From NCBI RefSeq assembly GCF_002802985.1, contig NZ_NVPT01000006.1, forward strand, positions 1-62,046: 62,046 nt of DNA, read 5' to 3'. A model generated the notes under the pieces. The model had not been told where the DNA came from, did not search any database, and saw only the letters and a list, made by a program, of their open reading frames with translations. Numbering within the stretch: the first letter of the stretch is position 1; the number at the start of each line of letters is the position of its first letter. The stretch is from Geodermatophilus chilensis. Its GTDB lineage: Bacteria > Actinomycetota > Actinomycetes > Mycobacteriales > Geodermatophilaceae. The translations under genes were made by a program, and so were the position numbers. Below, piece after piece: positions 42,836 through 53,742 of the stretch.

Positions 42836-44698
42836 ATGACCACCACCTCCGCAGAGTCCACCGTCGCCGAAGTCGGACCGACGCCGGATTCCGCCAGCCT
42901 GGCCCAGCGGGTGCTGACCCTGCCGCCGGCCCTCGGGCTGCCTGCAGAGCTGTACGCCAAGCGGGTGCAGGGCCGCGTGCACCTCGGGCGCACCTCCTTC
43001 ACACTCGACCCGCACTCGGCGCTGACCACCAACACCTACTTCGGCCGGGTCCCGGCCTCGTACTGGCAGCGCTGGACCGGTGTCACGGAGATGACCTTCG
43101 AGGCCGAGTTCTCCGGTGAGGGCGTCGTCGAGCTCTTCGCCAGCGACTTCCAGGGCGAGCCGCGGACCGTGGGTGGGCAGGAACTGCGCGGCGAGGGGCG
43201 GGTCTCCCTCGCCGTGGCCATCGACAAGTTCGTCGACGGCGGTGCGATCTGGGCCGACTTCCGCGCCGCCGAGGGCAGCCTGAGCGTCTCCGGCGCCCGC
43301 TGGACGATCCCGCACCCGCCCCGCCCGCGGAAGACCGCCGTCGTCATCTGCACCCACAACCGCCCCACGGACTGCGTCAAGACGCTGCAGGCGCTGGCCG
43401 CGGACCTCCCGGCGCTGGACGCGCTGGACATGGTGTACGTCATCGACCAGGGCGACAAGCGCGTCTCGGCGCAGCCGGAGTTCGAGCAGATCCAGGCCGA
43501 CCTCGCCGGCCGGCTCCGCTACATCACCCAGGCCAACCTCGGCGGTGCCGGCGGCTTCACGCGCGGCATGTACGAGATCACCGAGGTCCAGGCCGAGCAC
43601 CACGCCAACGTCCTGTTCATGGACGACGACATCGTGCTGGAGCCGGAGTCGATCACCCGGCTGACCGCCTTCGCCAACTCGGCGCGCCAGCCGATCATCG
43701 TCGGCGCGCAGATGCTCTACGCCCTGCACCCGAAGCGGCTGCACACCAGCGCGGAGTACGCCGACCTGGGCACCCTGGAGGCGGGCAAGGTCGTCCCGCG
43801 GGCGATGTGGAACGCCGACATGACGGAGGAGAACCAGGAGGTCCGGGTCGACGCGGTCTACAACGCCTGGTGGAGCGCCATCCTGCCGTCGGAGATCGTC
43901 TCGGCCACCGGCTACCCGTTGCCGGTCTTCTTCCAGTGGGACGACATCGAGTACGGCTACCGGGCCCGCGAGAACGGCTTCACCACGGTCACGCTGCCCG
44001 GCGCCGGTGTCTGGCACGCCGACTTCACGTGGAAGGACCAGGACGACTGGGCGCGGTACTTCAGCGTCCGCAACAGCCTGATCACCGCCGCGCTGCACTC
44101 GGAGTTTGACAGCCGGGGCCTGGCGCGGGTGCTGTTCAGTCGCATGCTGGCGTACGTCACCTCGATGCAGTACGGCCTGGCCGCCACGGCGACGAAGGGC
44201 ATCCTCGACTTCCTCGGCGGCCCCGGGATGCTGGAGGACGGCGGCCAGCGGGCCCTGGCGGAGGTGCGCGAGCTGCGCCGGGCCTACCCCGAGACCGTCA
44301 AGCACAGCGCCTCCGACGTCCCGGGTGTGTCGCTGCGCGGCGAGCCCACCGAGCGGGCCGCCCCGGACCCGTCGATGCTCAAGGCGGTGCTGGCCAAGCG
44401 GCTGATCTGGCAGCTGACCGACCGCAACGCCGGGTCGGCCAACGTCACGCTCGAGGACGCGCAGTGGTGGCACGTCTCCCGGTTCCGCAAGGTCGTGGTC
44501 ACCGACGCCTCGCAGGAGGGCGTGCGGATCCGCGAGTTCGACCGGCAGACGGCCGTGCGCCTGGTCCGCGAGGGAGCGGCCGCCTGCCTGCGCCTGGCCA
44601 AGGAGGGCCGGGCCGTCGCCGCGGCCTACCGGCAGGCGCTGCCCGAGCTGACCAGCCGGGACAACTGGCGTCGGCTGTTCGACGGCGGGGCTGAGTAG
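42836..44698 (+). CDS. GlfT2-like galactofuranosyltransferase, paralog 1
   Basis: A 620-residue protein. The N-terminal beta-rich part (about 40-160) has NTYFGRVPASYWQRWTGVTEMTFEAEF, as in GlfT2; the GT-A domain (about 165-420) has AVVICTHNRPTDCVKTLQAL, QANLGGAGGFTRGMYE, the metal-binding FMDDDIVLEPES and FFQWDDIEYGYRARENGF, and a catalytic-site His in WHADFTW. The C-terminal helical region follows. GlfT2 polymerises galactofuranose from UDP-Galf with alternating 1,5 and 1,6 linkages. It is upstream of the wzm-wzt-glfT1 genes. Confidence 0.87.
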   Translation: MTTTSAESTVAEVGPTPDSASLAQRVLTLPPALGLPAELYAKRVQGRVHLGRTSFTLDPHSALTTNTYFGRVPASYWQRWTGVTEMTFEAEFSGEGVVELFASDFQGEPRTVGGQELRGEGRVSLAVAIDKFVDGGAIWADFRAAEGSLSVSGARWTIPHPPRPRKTAVVICTHNRPTDCVKTLQALAADLPALDALDMVYVIDQGDKRVSAQPEFEQIQADLAGRLRYITQANLGGAGGFTRGMYEITEVQAEHHANVLFMDDDIVLEPESITRLTAFANSARQPIIVGAQMLYALHPKRLHTSAEYADLGTLEAGKVVPRAMWNADMTEENQEVRVDAVYNAWWSAILPSEIVSATGYPLPVFFQWDDIEYGYRARENGFTTVTLPGAGVWHADFTWKDQDDWARYFSVRNSLITAALHSEFDSRGLARVLFSRMLAYVTSMQYGLAATATKGILDFLGGPGMLEDGGQRALAEVRELRRAYPETVKHSASDVPGVSLRGEPTERAAPDPSMLKAVLAKRLIWQLTDRNAGSANVTLEDAQWWHVSRFRKVVVTDASQEGVRIREFDRQTAVRLVREGAAACLRLAKEGRAVAAAYRQALPELTSRDNWRRLFDGGAE

Positions 44699-44703
44699 TC
44701 GGG

Positions 44704-45588
44704 ATGCCCACCAGGAGCACGACCGTGCCGGGTTCCACCGCGGCCGGTGCCGCGAACACGCCGGCGGCGCCGAGGCCGCCCGGCCGCGACTTCCGGTCGG
44801 CCTTCGCCGACCTGCGCCGGGGCTGGGAACAGCGGGAGCTGTGGCTGCAGCTGGGCTGGCAGGACATCCGCCAGCGCTACCGGCGCTCGGTCCTCGGCCC
44901 GATCTGGATCACCATCAGCATGGCGGTCACCGCCATCGCGCTGGGGATCCTCTACTCGGGGCTGTTCGGCATCGAGCTCGCGGAGCTGCTGCCGCACGTC
45001 CTCGTCGGGATGATCGTGTGGGGCTTCATCTCCGGCTGCATCGCCGAGGGCTCGGAGGTGTTCGTCTCCAACTCCGGACTGATCACCCACCTCCCGGCGC
45101 CGATCAGCATCCACGTGTACCGGCTGGTGTGGCGCCAGACCCTGTTCTTCGCCCACAACCTCATCGTCTACGCCGTCATGCTCATCGTCTTCCCGCAGCC
45201 GCTGCGGTGGACCGATCTGTCGGTGTTCCCGGCCATGGCCCTGCTGATCGCCAACGGCATCTGGGTGGCCCTGCTGATCGGCATCGTGAGCACCCGGTTC
45301 CGCGACCTGCCGCCGGTGACCCAGAGCATCGTGCAGCTGCTGTTCTTCCTGACCCCGATCGTGTGGATGTACGACGTCCTGCTGGAGAACCCGGCCGTCG
45401 CCGAGCGGGCACGGTGGGTCGAGATCAACCCGCTGTTCCACTTCGTGGAGCTCATCCGCCGGCCGATGCTGGGCCAGGACCAGCAGTGGCGCACCTGGTT
45501 CATCGTCATCGGGATCGCCGTGGTCGGCTGGGCCCTGACGTTGCTGGTCATGCGTCGCTACCGCGGCCGCGTCGCGTACTGGGTCTGA
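44704..45588 (+). CDS. wzm: Polysaccharide ABC transporter permease (Wzm/RfbD-like)
   Basis: A 294-residue permease with six predicted helices. ELWLQLGWQDIRQRYRRSVLGPIWITISMAVTAIALGILY is the conserved cytosolic elbow plus helix 1 of O-antigen/teichoic-type ABC-2 permeases; LFFLTPIVWMYDVL and INPLFHFVELIR are also typical. It exports lipid-linked glycan across the membrane. Five bases after the GlfT2-like gene and 13 before the ATPase. Homolog class of Rv3783. Confidence 0.9.
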   Translation: MPTRSTTVPGSTAAGAANTPAAPRPPGRDFRSAFADLRRGWEQRELWLQLGWQDIRQRYRRSVLGPIWITISMAVTAIALGILYSGLFGIELAELLPHVLVGMIVWGFISGCIAEGSEVFVSNSGLITHLPAPISIHVYRLVWRQTLFFAHNLIVYAVMLIVFPQPLRWTDLSVFPAMALLIANGIWVALLIGIVSTRFRDLPPVTQSIVQLLFFLTPIVWMYDVLLENPAVAERARWVEINPLFHFVELIRRPMLGQDQQWRTWFIVIGIAVVGWALTLLVMRRYRGRVAYWV

Positions 45589-45601
45589 GGAGGACGCCAC
45601 C

Positions 45602-46363
45602 ATGGTCAGCATCGACGTCCGCGACGCGAGCGTGGACTTCCCCATCTTCGACGCCAAGTCGCGGTCCCTGAAGCACACCGTGCTGGGCGTGGTGGGCGGC
45701 AACGTCGCGGCCAACGAGCGCAAGGTCGTCGTCATCGAGGCGCTGCACAACATCAACCTGCACGTCTCCGAGGGCGACCGGCTGGCGCTGGTCGGCCACA
45801 ACGGGGCCGGCAAGTCCACCCTGCTGCGGCTGCTGTCGGGCATCTACGAGCCCACCAGTGGGCAGGCCCTGGTCAACGGGCGCGTGGCGCCGGTCTTCGA
45901 CCTCGGCGTAGGCATGGACCCGGAGATCTCCGGCCTGGAGAACATCCTCGTGCGCGGCCTGTTCCTCGGGATGAGCCGCAAGCAGATGGAGGCGCGGGTC
46001 GACGACATCGCCGAGTTCACCGAGCTCGGCAACTTCCTGCACATGCCGCTGCGCACCTACTCCACCGGTATGCGGGTGCGCCTCGCCCTGGGGGTCGTCA
46101 CCAGCATCGACCCCGAGATCCTGCTGCTGGACGAGGGCATCGGCGCGGTCGACGCGGCGTTCCTCGAGCGGGCCAAGGGGCGGCTGAAGGACCTCGTGGA
46201 CCGCGCCGGCCTGCTGGTCTTCGCCTCGCACTCCAACGACCTGCTCAAGCAGCTGTGCACCTCGGCGCTCTGGATGGAGCACGGCAGCATCAAGCAGCAG
46301 GGCCCGCTCGAGGAGGTCCTCGACGCGTACAAGGGCCGCGAGCGCGCGGCCTCGGGGGGCTGA
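45602..46363 (+). CDS. wzt: Polysaccharide ABC transporter ATPase (Wzt/RfbE-like)
   Basis: A 253-residue ATPase. Walker A GHNGAGKSTLLRLLSG, signature YSTGMRVRLAL, Walker B LLLDEGIGAVDAAFLERAK (here Glu follows as catalytic base) and the switch His in ASHSNDLL. FDLGVGMDPEISGLENI is typical of the polysaccharide exporters. No C-terminal sugar-binding domain, unlike some Wzt proteins, so export does not need a modified chain end. AGGAGG lies just before the ATG. Confidence 0.92.
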   Translation: MVSIDVRDASVDFPIFDAKSRSLKHTVLGVVGGNVAANERKVVVIEALHNINLHVSEGDRLALVGHNGAGKSTLLRLLSGIYEPTSGQALVNGRVAPVFDLGVGMDPEISGLENILVRGLFLGMSRKQMEARVDDIAEFTELGNFLHMPLRTYSTGMRVRLALGVVTSIDPEILLLDEGIGAVDAAFLERAKGRLKDLVDRAGLLVFASHSNDLLKQLCTSALWMEHGSIKQQGPLEEVLDAYKGRERAASGG

Positions 46364-47290
46364 GTGTCCGAGGCGGCGCCCCGGACCCCCGCCCGCCCGG
46401 ACGACGAGCGCGTCATCGCGGTCATCGTGACCCGGCACCGGCCGGAGTCCCTCGGCCAGGCGCTCAAGGCGCTGGCGGTGCAGACCCGGCCCGTCGACTC
46501 CGTCGTCGTGGTCGACAACGGGCCCGAGGAGCCGGCCGAGGAGGTCGTGCGGGCCAGCGGGCTGCCGCACACCTACCTGCTCTCGCAGGCCAACCTCGGC
46601 GGGGCCGGTGGCTTCGCCCTGGGCATGCTCACGGCCCTGGCCGAGGGCGCGGACTGGGTGTGGTGCGCCGACGACGACGGCCGGCCCGCCGACGAGCACG
46701 TGCTGGCCACGCTGCTGTCGGTGGCGCGCGAGCGCGGGCTGGCCGAGGTCTCGCCCGCCGTCGCCGACATCGACCGCCCGGAGGCCTTCGCCTTCCCGGT
46801 GCGCACGGGGCTGCGCTGGAAGGGCGAGCGCGACCGCCTGGGCGGCGAGGACTTCCTGCCCGGCTACGCCTCCCTCTTCAACGGCGCGCTGTTCGCCGCC
46901 GGCACCCTGGCCCGGACCGGTGTGCCGGACCTGCGGCTGTTCGCCCGCGGCGACGAGACCGAGATCCACCGCCGGCTGGTGCGCGCGGGGCTGCCCTTCG
47001 GCACCGCGCTGAACGCGACCTACCTGCACCCCAACGGCCGCGACGAGTTCAAGCCGATCCTCGGGGGGCGGCTGTCCGCCCAGTACCCCGAGACCGCCTG
47101 GAAGCGCTTCTACACCTACCGCAACCGCGGGTACCTGATGCGCCAGCCGGGGATGCGCTGGCTCTTCCCGCTGGAGCTGGTCCGCTTCTCCTGGTTCTTC
47201 CTCGTCACCCGGCGCGACGTGCCCGGGTATCGCGAGTGGCTGGGCCTGATATGGAGCGGCCGGCAGGAACGGTTCCGGCTCCCCAGCTGA
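46364..47290 (+). CDS. glfT1: GlfT1-like galactofuranosyltransferase (GT2)
   Basis: A 308-residue GT-A enzyme. VIAVIVTRHRPESLGQALKAL, VVVVDNGPEEP, QANLGGAGGFALGML, the DxD-type WCADDDGRP and FARGDETEIHRRLVRAGL are seen; the last has the conserved acidic catalytic pair. GlfT1 adds the first galactofuranose residues to the rhamnosyl linker in mycobacteria (Rv3782, next to Rv3781/Rv3783). The identical neighbourhood here supports the assignment. GTG 46364 directly follows the wzt stop. Confidence 0.83.
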   Translation: MSEAAPRTPARPDDERVIAVIVTRHRPESLGQALKALAVQTRPVDSVVVVDNGPEEPAEEVVRASGLPHTYLLSQANLGGAGGFALGMLTALAEGADWVWCADDDGRPADEHVLATLLSVARERGLAEVSPAVADIDRPEAFAFPVRTGLRWKGERDRLGGEDFLPGYASLFNGALFAAGTLARTGVPDLRLFARGDETEIHRRLVRAGLPFGTALNATYLHPNGRDEFKPILGGRLSAQYPETAWKRFYTYRNRGYLMRQPGMRWLFPLELVRFSWFFLVTRRDVPGYREWLGLIWSGRQERFRLPS

Positions 47291-47338
47291 GCCCGGCCGG
47301 CCCGCATGCACGGCGAACGACCACAACACACCTCACGA

Positions 47339-47382
47339 GAACGGCTCGGCCCCCACCTCTCGAGGTGGGGGCCGAGCCGTTC
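47339..47382. terminator. 20-bp perfect stem between convergent genes
   Basis: GAACGGCTCGGCCCCCACCT (47339-47358), loop CTCG, then the exact complement (47363-47382). It lies between the convergent glfT1-like and GlfT2 genes and should terminate both. Confidence 0.75.
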
Positions 47383-47397
47383 GTGGACGAAGGGCGG

Positions 47398-49359
47398 TCA
47401 GGCCGTGGGCGCGGGGTCCCTCGAGCCGGCCTGGAACGCCTGCTCCCAGGCCTCGGGCCCGGTCAGCTGCTCGGCGTGCGTCCGGTACAGCTTCCGCATG
47501 CGCGGGAACTCCCGGTACAGACGGGCGTGGGTGACCATCGATTCCCGCAGCAGCCGCCAGAACGCCTTCGGCTTGCGACGGCGGAACGTCACCCCGCGAC
47601 CGTCAGCCGTGCCGACGGTCGCGCTGTCGAGGCGTGACAGCAGGAACCACTGCGCGTCCTGCGCGCTGACGTTCATCTGCGGCCGCACGTGGGACCCGGC
47701 CCGCAGCGGCAGCAGGTTGTGCAGCAGCGCCGCGCCGAAGGTCCGACCGATGGCCAGCGGGGTCGTCGGCGGCCGGCTGAAGCGCTCGGCCTGGATGGCG
47801 CCCATGGCGGGGCGGGGCAGGTCGGACGAGGAGGCGAGAACCACGCCGTCCGGGTAGTCCCCCTGGCGCTTGCGCGCCTCCGGCAGCGCCGTAGGAAGCG
47901 AGCGGAACAGCTCGTCCGGGCCAGCGAGGAAGTCCTCGTAGGCTCGGTGGTGCAGTGCCGAGGTGCCGTACTGCAACATCACCAGCGTTCGCAGGTCCTG
48001 CCGGAGCAGGTGGCGCACCAGCCTCCTGCCCCGCTTGTACGGGCTGTGCAGCGCCGCGGCCACCAGCCGATTACGGGCGTGGAAGTACCCCTGCCAGCCG
48101 GCCGTGTCGTCCTTGTCCGTCCAGGAAAGGTGCCAGACGGCTACACCCGGGAGGCTCACCGTGGGAAACCCGGCCTTGCCGGCTCGAATAGAAAACTCCG
48201 CGTCGTCCCACTTGATGAACAACGGGAGCGCGTAGCCGATCTCCTCGATCGCCTCGCGCGGGATCAGGCACATCCACCAGCCGGCATAGTCCACGTCGAT
48301 CCGGCGGTGCATCATCCCCGCCCAGCGCAGATTGCGGTGCGCGAAGTCGTGCCCGTAGTGGGTGTGTGGGGCGGGGCGCCAAGAGAACTGCTCGCGGTCG
48401 ACGACCTCACCCATCGCGTGCAGCACCGAGCGGTCCTGCAGCGTCAGCATCTGCCCGCCGACCACCATGGGCTTCTTCGCGAACCGGGCGAACGCGAAAG
48501 CGCGGGCGACGCAATCCGGCTCCAGTTGGATATCGTCGTCGAGTAGCAGGTGGTGCGTCGCGTCGGTGTGGATGCGCATCTCGTGCATCGTCCGCGCGAA
48601 GCCGCCGCTGCCGCCGAGGTTGGCCTGCTCGACAAGGGACAGCCGGTCGCCGAGGGCGGCCTCGGCCTCGGCGAACCCTGCGGCGTCGCGGACCTTCTTC
48701 GTGCCCTGGTCGGCCACGATGACCGCGGAGACCAGCTTGTCGACGACGGGGTCGTCGGTCAGGGCTGCCAGCGCGGCGACGCAGTCGGTCGGCCGGTTGA
48801 AGGTGCAGATCCCGATGGACAGCCGCGCGTCCTGGGCCGGGGGCTCGGCGGCACACCAGGCGGCGTCGTGGAGCACGAGGTCGTCCTCGTCAGCCGTGAG
48901 GTCGAACCAGTACCAGCCGCCGTCCTCGAAGGGCGCGAGGTCCAGCTCGAGCTCCAGCGAGCGGTCGTCGCCGGCCGTGGTCGTCCCGGTGACGTGGATG
49001 ATGCTGCCGTCGGCCTTCGAGCGGTAGACGTCGATGCGGCCGGCGCCGGAGACCCGCATGCCGAGTACCACGCGGTCCAGGACGGTCCAGCGCCGCCAGT
49101 AACTGGCGGGGAAGGCGTTGAAGTAGGTGCCGAAGGAGACCTCGCTCCCGGCGGTGATCGTCGCCGAGGAGCGGTCCGCGACCTTGGCCCGCTTGTCCCG
49201 GGCCTCGTCGACGTAGAGGGACCGGACCTTCAGCGGGTCACCGGTGCGCGGGAGGATGACGCGCTGCAGCTGGGTGACTGCCTTGCCTGACGCCAGCTCC
49301 GCGAGACTGGGCTCGCTCACCAGCTCCGGTGACACTGGCTCGTTGGTTGTCATGGTCAT
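47398..49359 (-). CDS. glfT2: GlfT2 galactofuranosyltransferase, paralog 2
   Basis: A 653-residue protein with the GlfT2 architecture: N-terminal beta domain (FGTYFNAFPASYWRRWTVLDRVVLGM), GT-A core with SIGICTFNRPTDCVAALAAL, QANLGGSGGFARTMHEM, LLLDDDIQLEPD (metal) and FIKWDDAEFSIRAGKAGF, then WHLSW for the base-region His, and a long helical C-terminus. It directly follows glf, like the glf-glfT2 pair in mycobacteria (Rv3809c-Rv3808c). It differs clearly from the paralog at 42836, so the two may make different linkages. ATG 49359; 49353 is an alternative. Confidence 0.9.
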   Translation of the reverse strand: MTMTTNEPVSPELVSEPSLAELASGKAVTQLQRVILPRTGDPLKVRSLYVDEARDKRAKVADRSSATITAGSEVSFGTYFNAFPASYWRRWTVLDRVVLGMRVSGAGRIDVYRSKADGSIIHVTGTTTAGDDRSLELELDLAPFEDGGWYWFDLTADEDDLVLHDAAWCAAEPPAQDARLSIGICTFNRPTDCVAALAALTDDPVVDKLVSAVIVADQGTKKVRDAAGFAEAEAALGDRLSLVEQANLGGSGGFARTMHEMRIHTDATHHLLLDDDIQLEPDCVARAFAFARFAKKPMVVGGQMLTLQDRSVLHAMGEVVDREQFSWRPAPHTHYGHDFAHRNLRWAGMMHRRIDVDYAGWWMCLIPREAIEEIGYALPLFIKWDDAEFSIRAGKAGFPTVSLPGVAVWHLSWTDKDDTAGWQGYFHARNRLVAAALHSPYKRGRRLVRHLLRQDLRTLVMLQYGTSALHHRAYEDFLAGPDELFRSLPTALPEARKRQGDYPDGVVLASSSDLPRPAMGAIQAERFSRPPTTPLAIGRTFGAALLHNLLPLRAGSHVRPQMNVSAQDAQWFLLSRLDSATVGTADGRGVTFRRRKPKAFWRLLRESMVTHARLYREFPRMRKLYRTHAEQLTGPEAWEQAFQAGSRDPAPTA

Positions 49360-49366
49360 GGCTGGT

Positions 49367-51656
<2,290 letters not shown>

Positions 51657-51657
51657 C

Positions 51658-52779
51658 GTGCGGCACGCGGTCGTCATGGCCGGCGGCTCGGGGACGCGGC
51701 TGTGGCCGCTGTCGCGCAGCGGGCGGCCCAAGCAGCTGCTCGACATCCTCAGCGGCGGCGTGGGCGGTGTCGTCGCGAGCGGGGACGGCCCGCCGCACAG
51801 CCTGCTCGCCGAGGCCTTCGCCCGGCTGGAGACGGTGCTGCCGGCCGACCGGATCTGGGTCTGCACCGCCGCCCGGTACGGCGCGCAGGTGCAGGCCGCG
51901 CTGCCGCGGCTGCGCCCCGACCGGCTGGTGCTCGAGCCGGTGGCCCGCGACACCGCCAACGCCGTCGGCCTGACCGCGGCCCTCGTCGCCGACGTCGACC
52001 CCGACGCCGAGCTGGCGGTCGTCAGCGCCGACCACGTCATCCGCCCGGTCGAGCGCTTCGCCGCGGCGCTGACCACCGCCTACGACGCCCTCGCCGCACG
52101 GCCCCGCTCCCTGGTGACCCTGGGCATCCGGCCCACCGCGCCGGCCACCGGCTTCGGGTACGTGCAGCGCGGCGCGCCGACCGGGGTGCCCGGCGTCGCG
52201 GAGGCGGCGTCGTTCCGCGAGAAGCCCGACCGCGCCACCGCCGAGGCCTACCTGGCCTCGGGGGAGTACCTGTGGAACTCAGGCATGTTCGTCTGGCGGG
52301 CGGCCACGGTCCTCGAGGCGCTCGCCGAGCACCTGCCCGCCAGCGCCGAGGGCCTGGCCCGCGTGGTCGCCGTCCCGGCCGGGCCGCAGCGCGACGCCGT
52401 CCTGGCCGAGGTCTTCCCGACGCTGCCGAGGATCAGCGTCGACTACGCCGTCCTCGAGCCCGCGGCGACCGAGCCGGGCCGGGTGCTGGTCGCCGACCTC
52501 GACGTCGACTGGCTCGACGTCGGCTCCTGGCCCGCGCTGGCGCAGACGCTCGAGCGGGCGGGGGAGGACGCCGTCTCCGGGCTCGCGGTGACCGTCGACA
52601 GCGCCGGCAACATCGTCTTCAGCGACGACCCCGACCACCTGGTGGCCCTCGTCGGCGTCCGCGGCAGCGTCGTCGTCCACACCGCCGACGTGACGATGGT
52701 CTGCCCGGTGTCCGACGCCGAGCGGGTCAAGCAGCTGCTCGCCGCCGTCGAGGAGAGACACGGGTCACGCTTCAGCTGA
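51658..52779 (+). CDS. manC: Mannose-1-phosphate guanylyltransferase
   Basis: A 373-residue nucleotidyltransferase. [26 protein letters not shown] is the GTP-binding start, [18 protein letters not shown] and VVSADHVI the sugar-phosphate region, [35 protein letters not shown] the core, and YAVLEPA...VDWLDVGSW the end. It makes GDP-mannose. No isomerase domain is fused. AGGAGG lies just before the GTG. It stands next to wbbL, the order seen in mycobacteria (Rv3264c-Rv3265c). Confidence 0.93.
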   Translation: MRHAVVMAGGSGTRLWPLSRSGRPKQLLDILSGGVGGVVASGDGPPHSLLAEAFARLETVLPADRIWVCTAARYGAQVQAALPRLRPDRLVLEPVARDTANAVGLTAALVADVDPDAELAVVSADHVIRPVERFAAALTTAYDALAARPRSLVTLGIRPTAPATGFGYVQRGAPTGVPGVAEAASFREKPDRATAEAYLASGEYLWNSGMFVWRAATVLEALAEHLPASAEGLARVVAVPAGPQRDAVLAEVFPTLPRISVDYAVLEPAATEPGRVLVADLDVDWLDVGSWPALAQTLERAGEDAVSGLAVTVDSAGNIVFSDDPDHLVALVGVRGSVVVHTADVTMVCPVSDAERVKQLLAAVEERHGSRFS

Positions 52780-52801
52780 GCGCGCCGATAGCCTCCGGGA
52801 C

Positions 52802-53572
52802 GTGAAGAGCTTCGACGTCGCCGCGGTCGTCTCCGGTGGGGCCTCCGGCCTCGGGGAGGCCACCGTCCGGGCCCTGGCCGCGCGGGGCGCGGCCGTGACC
52901 ATCCTCGACCTGCAGGAGGAGAAGGGGAAGGAGCTCGCCGCCGAGCTGGGCGGGCACACCACCTTTGTCCGCACCGACGTCACCGACGCCGACTCCGTGC
53001 AGGCCGCGGTCGCCGACGCCACGGGCAAGGACCGGCCGCTGCGCATCGCGGTCAACTGCGCCGGCATCGGCTGGGCCCAGCGCACCGTGGGCAAGGGCAA
53101 CGTGCCGCACGACCTCGACCCGTTCGTCCGCACCGTCATGGTCAACCTGGTCGGCACCTTCAACGTGCTGCGGCTGGCCGCCGCCGCGATGGCCGCGACC
53201 GAGCCGGAGGAGGACGGCGAGCGAGGGGTGGTCGTGAACACCGCCTCGATCGCCGCCTACGACGGGCAGATCGGGCAGGTGGCCTACTCGGCCTCGAAGG
53301 GCGGCATCGTCGGCCTGACCCTGCCGGCGGCGCGCGACCTGTCCAGCGTCGGCGTCCGGGTCTGCACCATCGCCCCCGGGCTGGTGGACACCCCGCTGCT
53401 GGGCAGCCTGCCGGAGGAGGCGCGGCAGGCGCTGGCGGCCGGGATCCCGTTCCCCAAGCGCCTCGGCCGCCCCGAGGACTTCGCGCAGCTGGCGCTCGAC
53501 ATCGTGGCGCACGGCTACCTCAACGGCGAGGTCATCCGGATGGACGGCGCCCTGCGGATGGCGCCGCGCTGA
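52802..53572 (+). CDS. SDR, 3-hydroxyacyl-CoA dehydrogenase type-2-like
   Basis: A 256-residue classical [29 protein letters not shown] (NAD motif), [57 protein letters not shown] (catalytic Ser, YxxxK) and [11 protein letters not shown]. The pattern is that of HSD10-like 3-hydroxyacyl-CoA dehydrogenases, so fatty acid or branched amino acid breakdown is possible. The GTG start follows manC by 22 bases. No obvious link to wall synthesis. Confidence 0.88.
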   Translation: MKSFDVAAVVSGGASGLGEATVRALAARGAAVTILDLQEEKGKELAAELGGHTTFVRTDVTDADSVQAAVADATGKDRPLRIAVNCAGIGWAQRTVGKGNVPHDLDPFVRTVMVNLVGTFNVLRLAAAAMAATEPEEDGERGVVVNTASIAAYDGQIGQVAYSASKGGIVGLTLPAARDLSSVGVRVCTIAPGLVDTPLLGSLPEEARQALAAGIPFPKRLGRPEDFAQLALDIVAHGYLNGEVIRMDGALRMAPR

Positions 53573-53742
53573 CCTGCCCGCCGGGGCACGCGCGGGCCTG
53601 GTGGGGCGGGTGGTGCGGACACGGGGGAGGACCCGGCCCGGCGCCGTCCGGCCCGCCTACAGTCGCTCCGCGGGGCCGCTGAGGGGCGGCGCCCGGGGGT
53701 GACGGCCGGCGGAGCCGTCCACACAGGGAGCGGTCCAGACCC

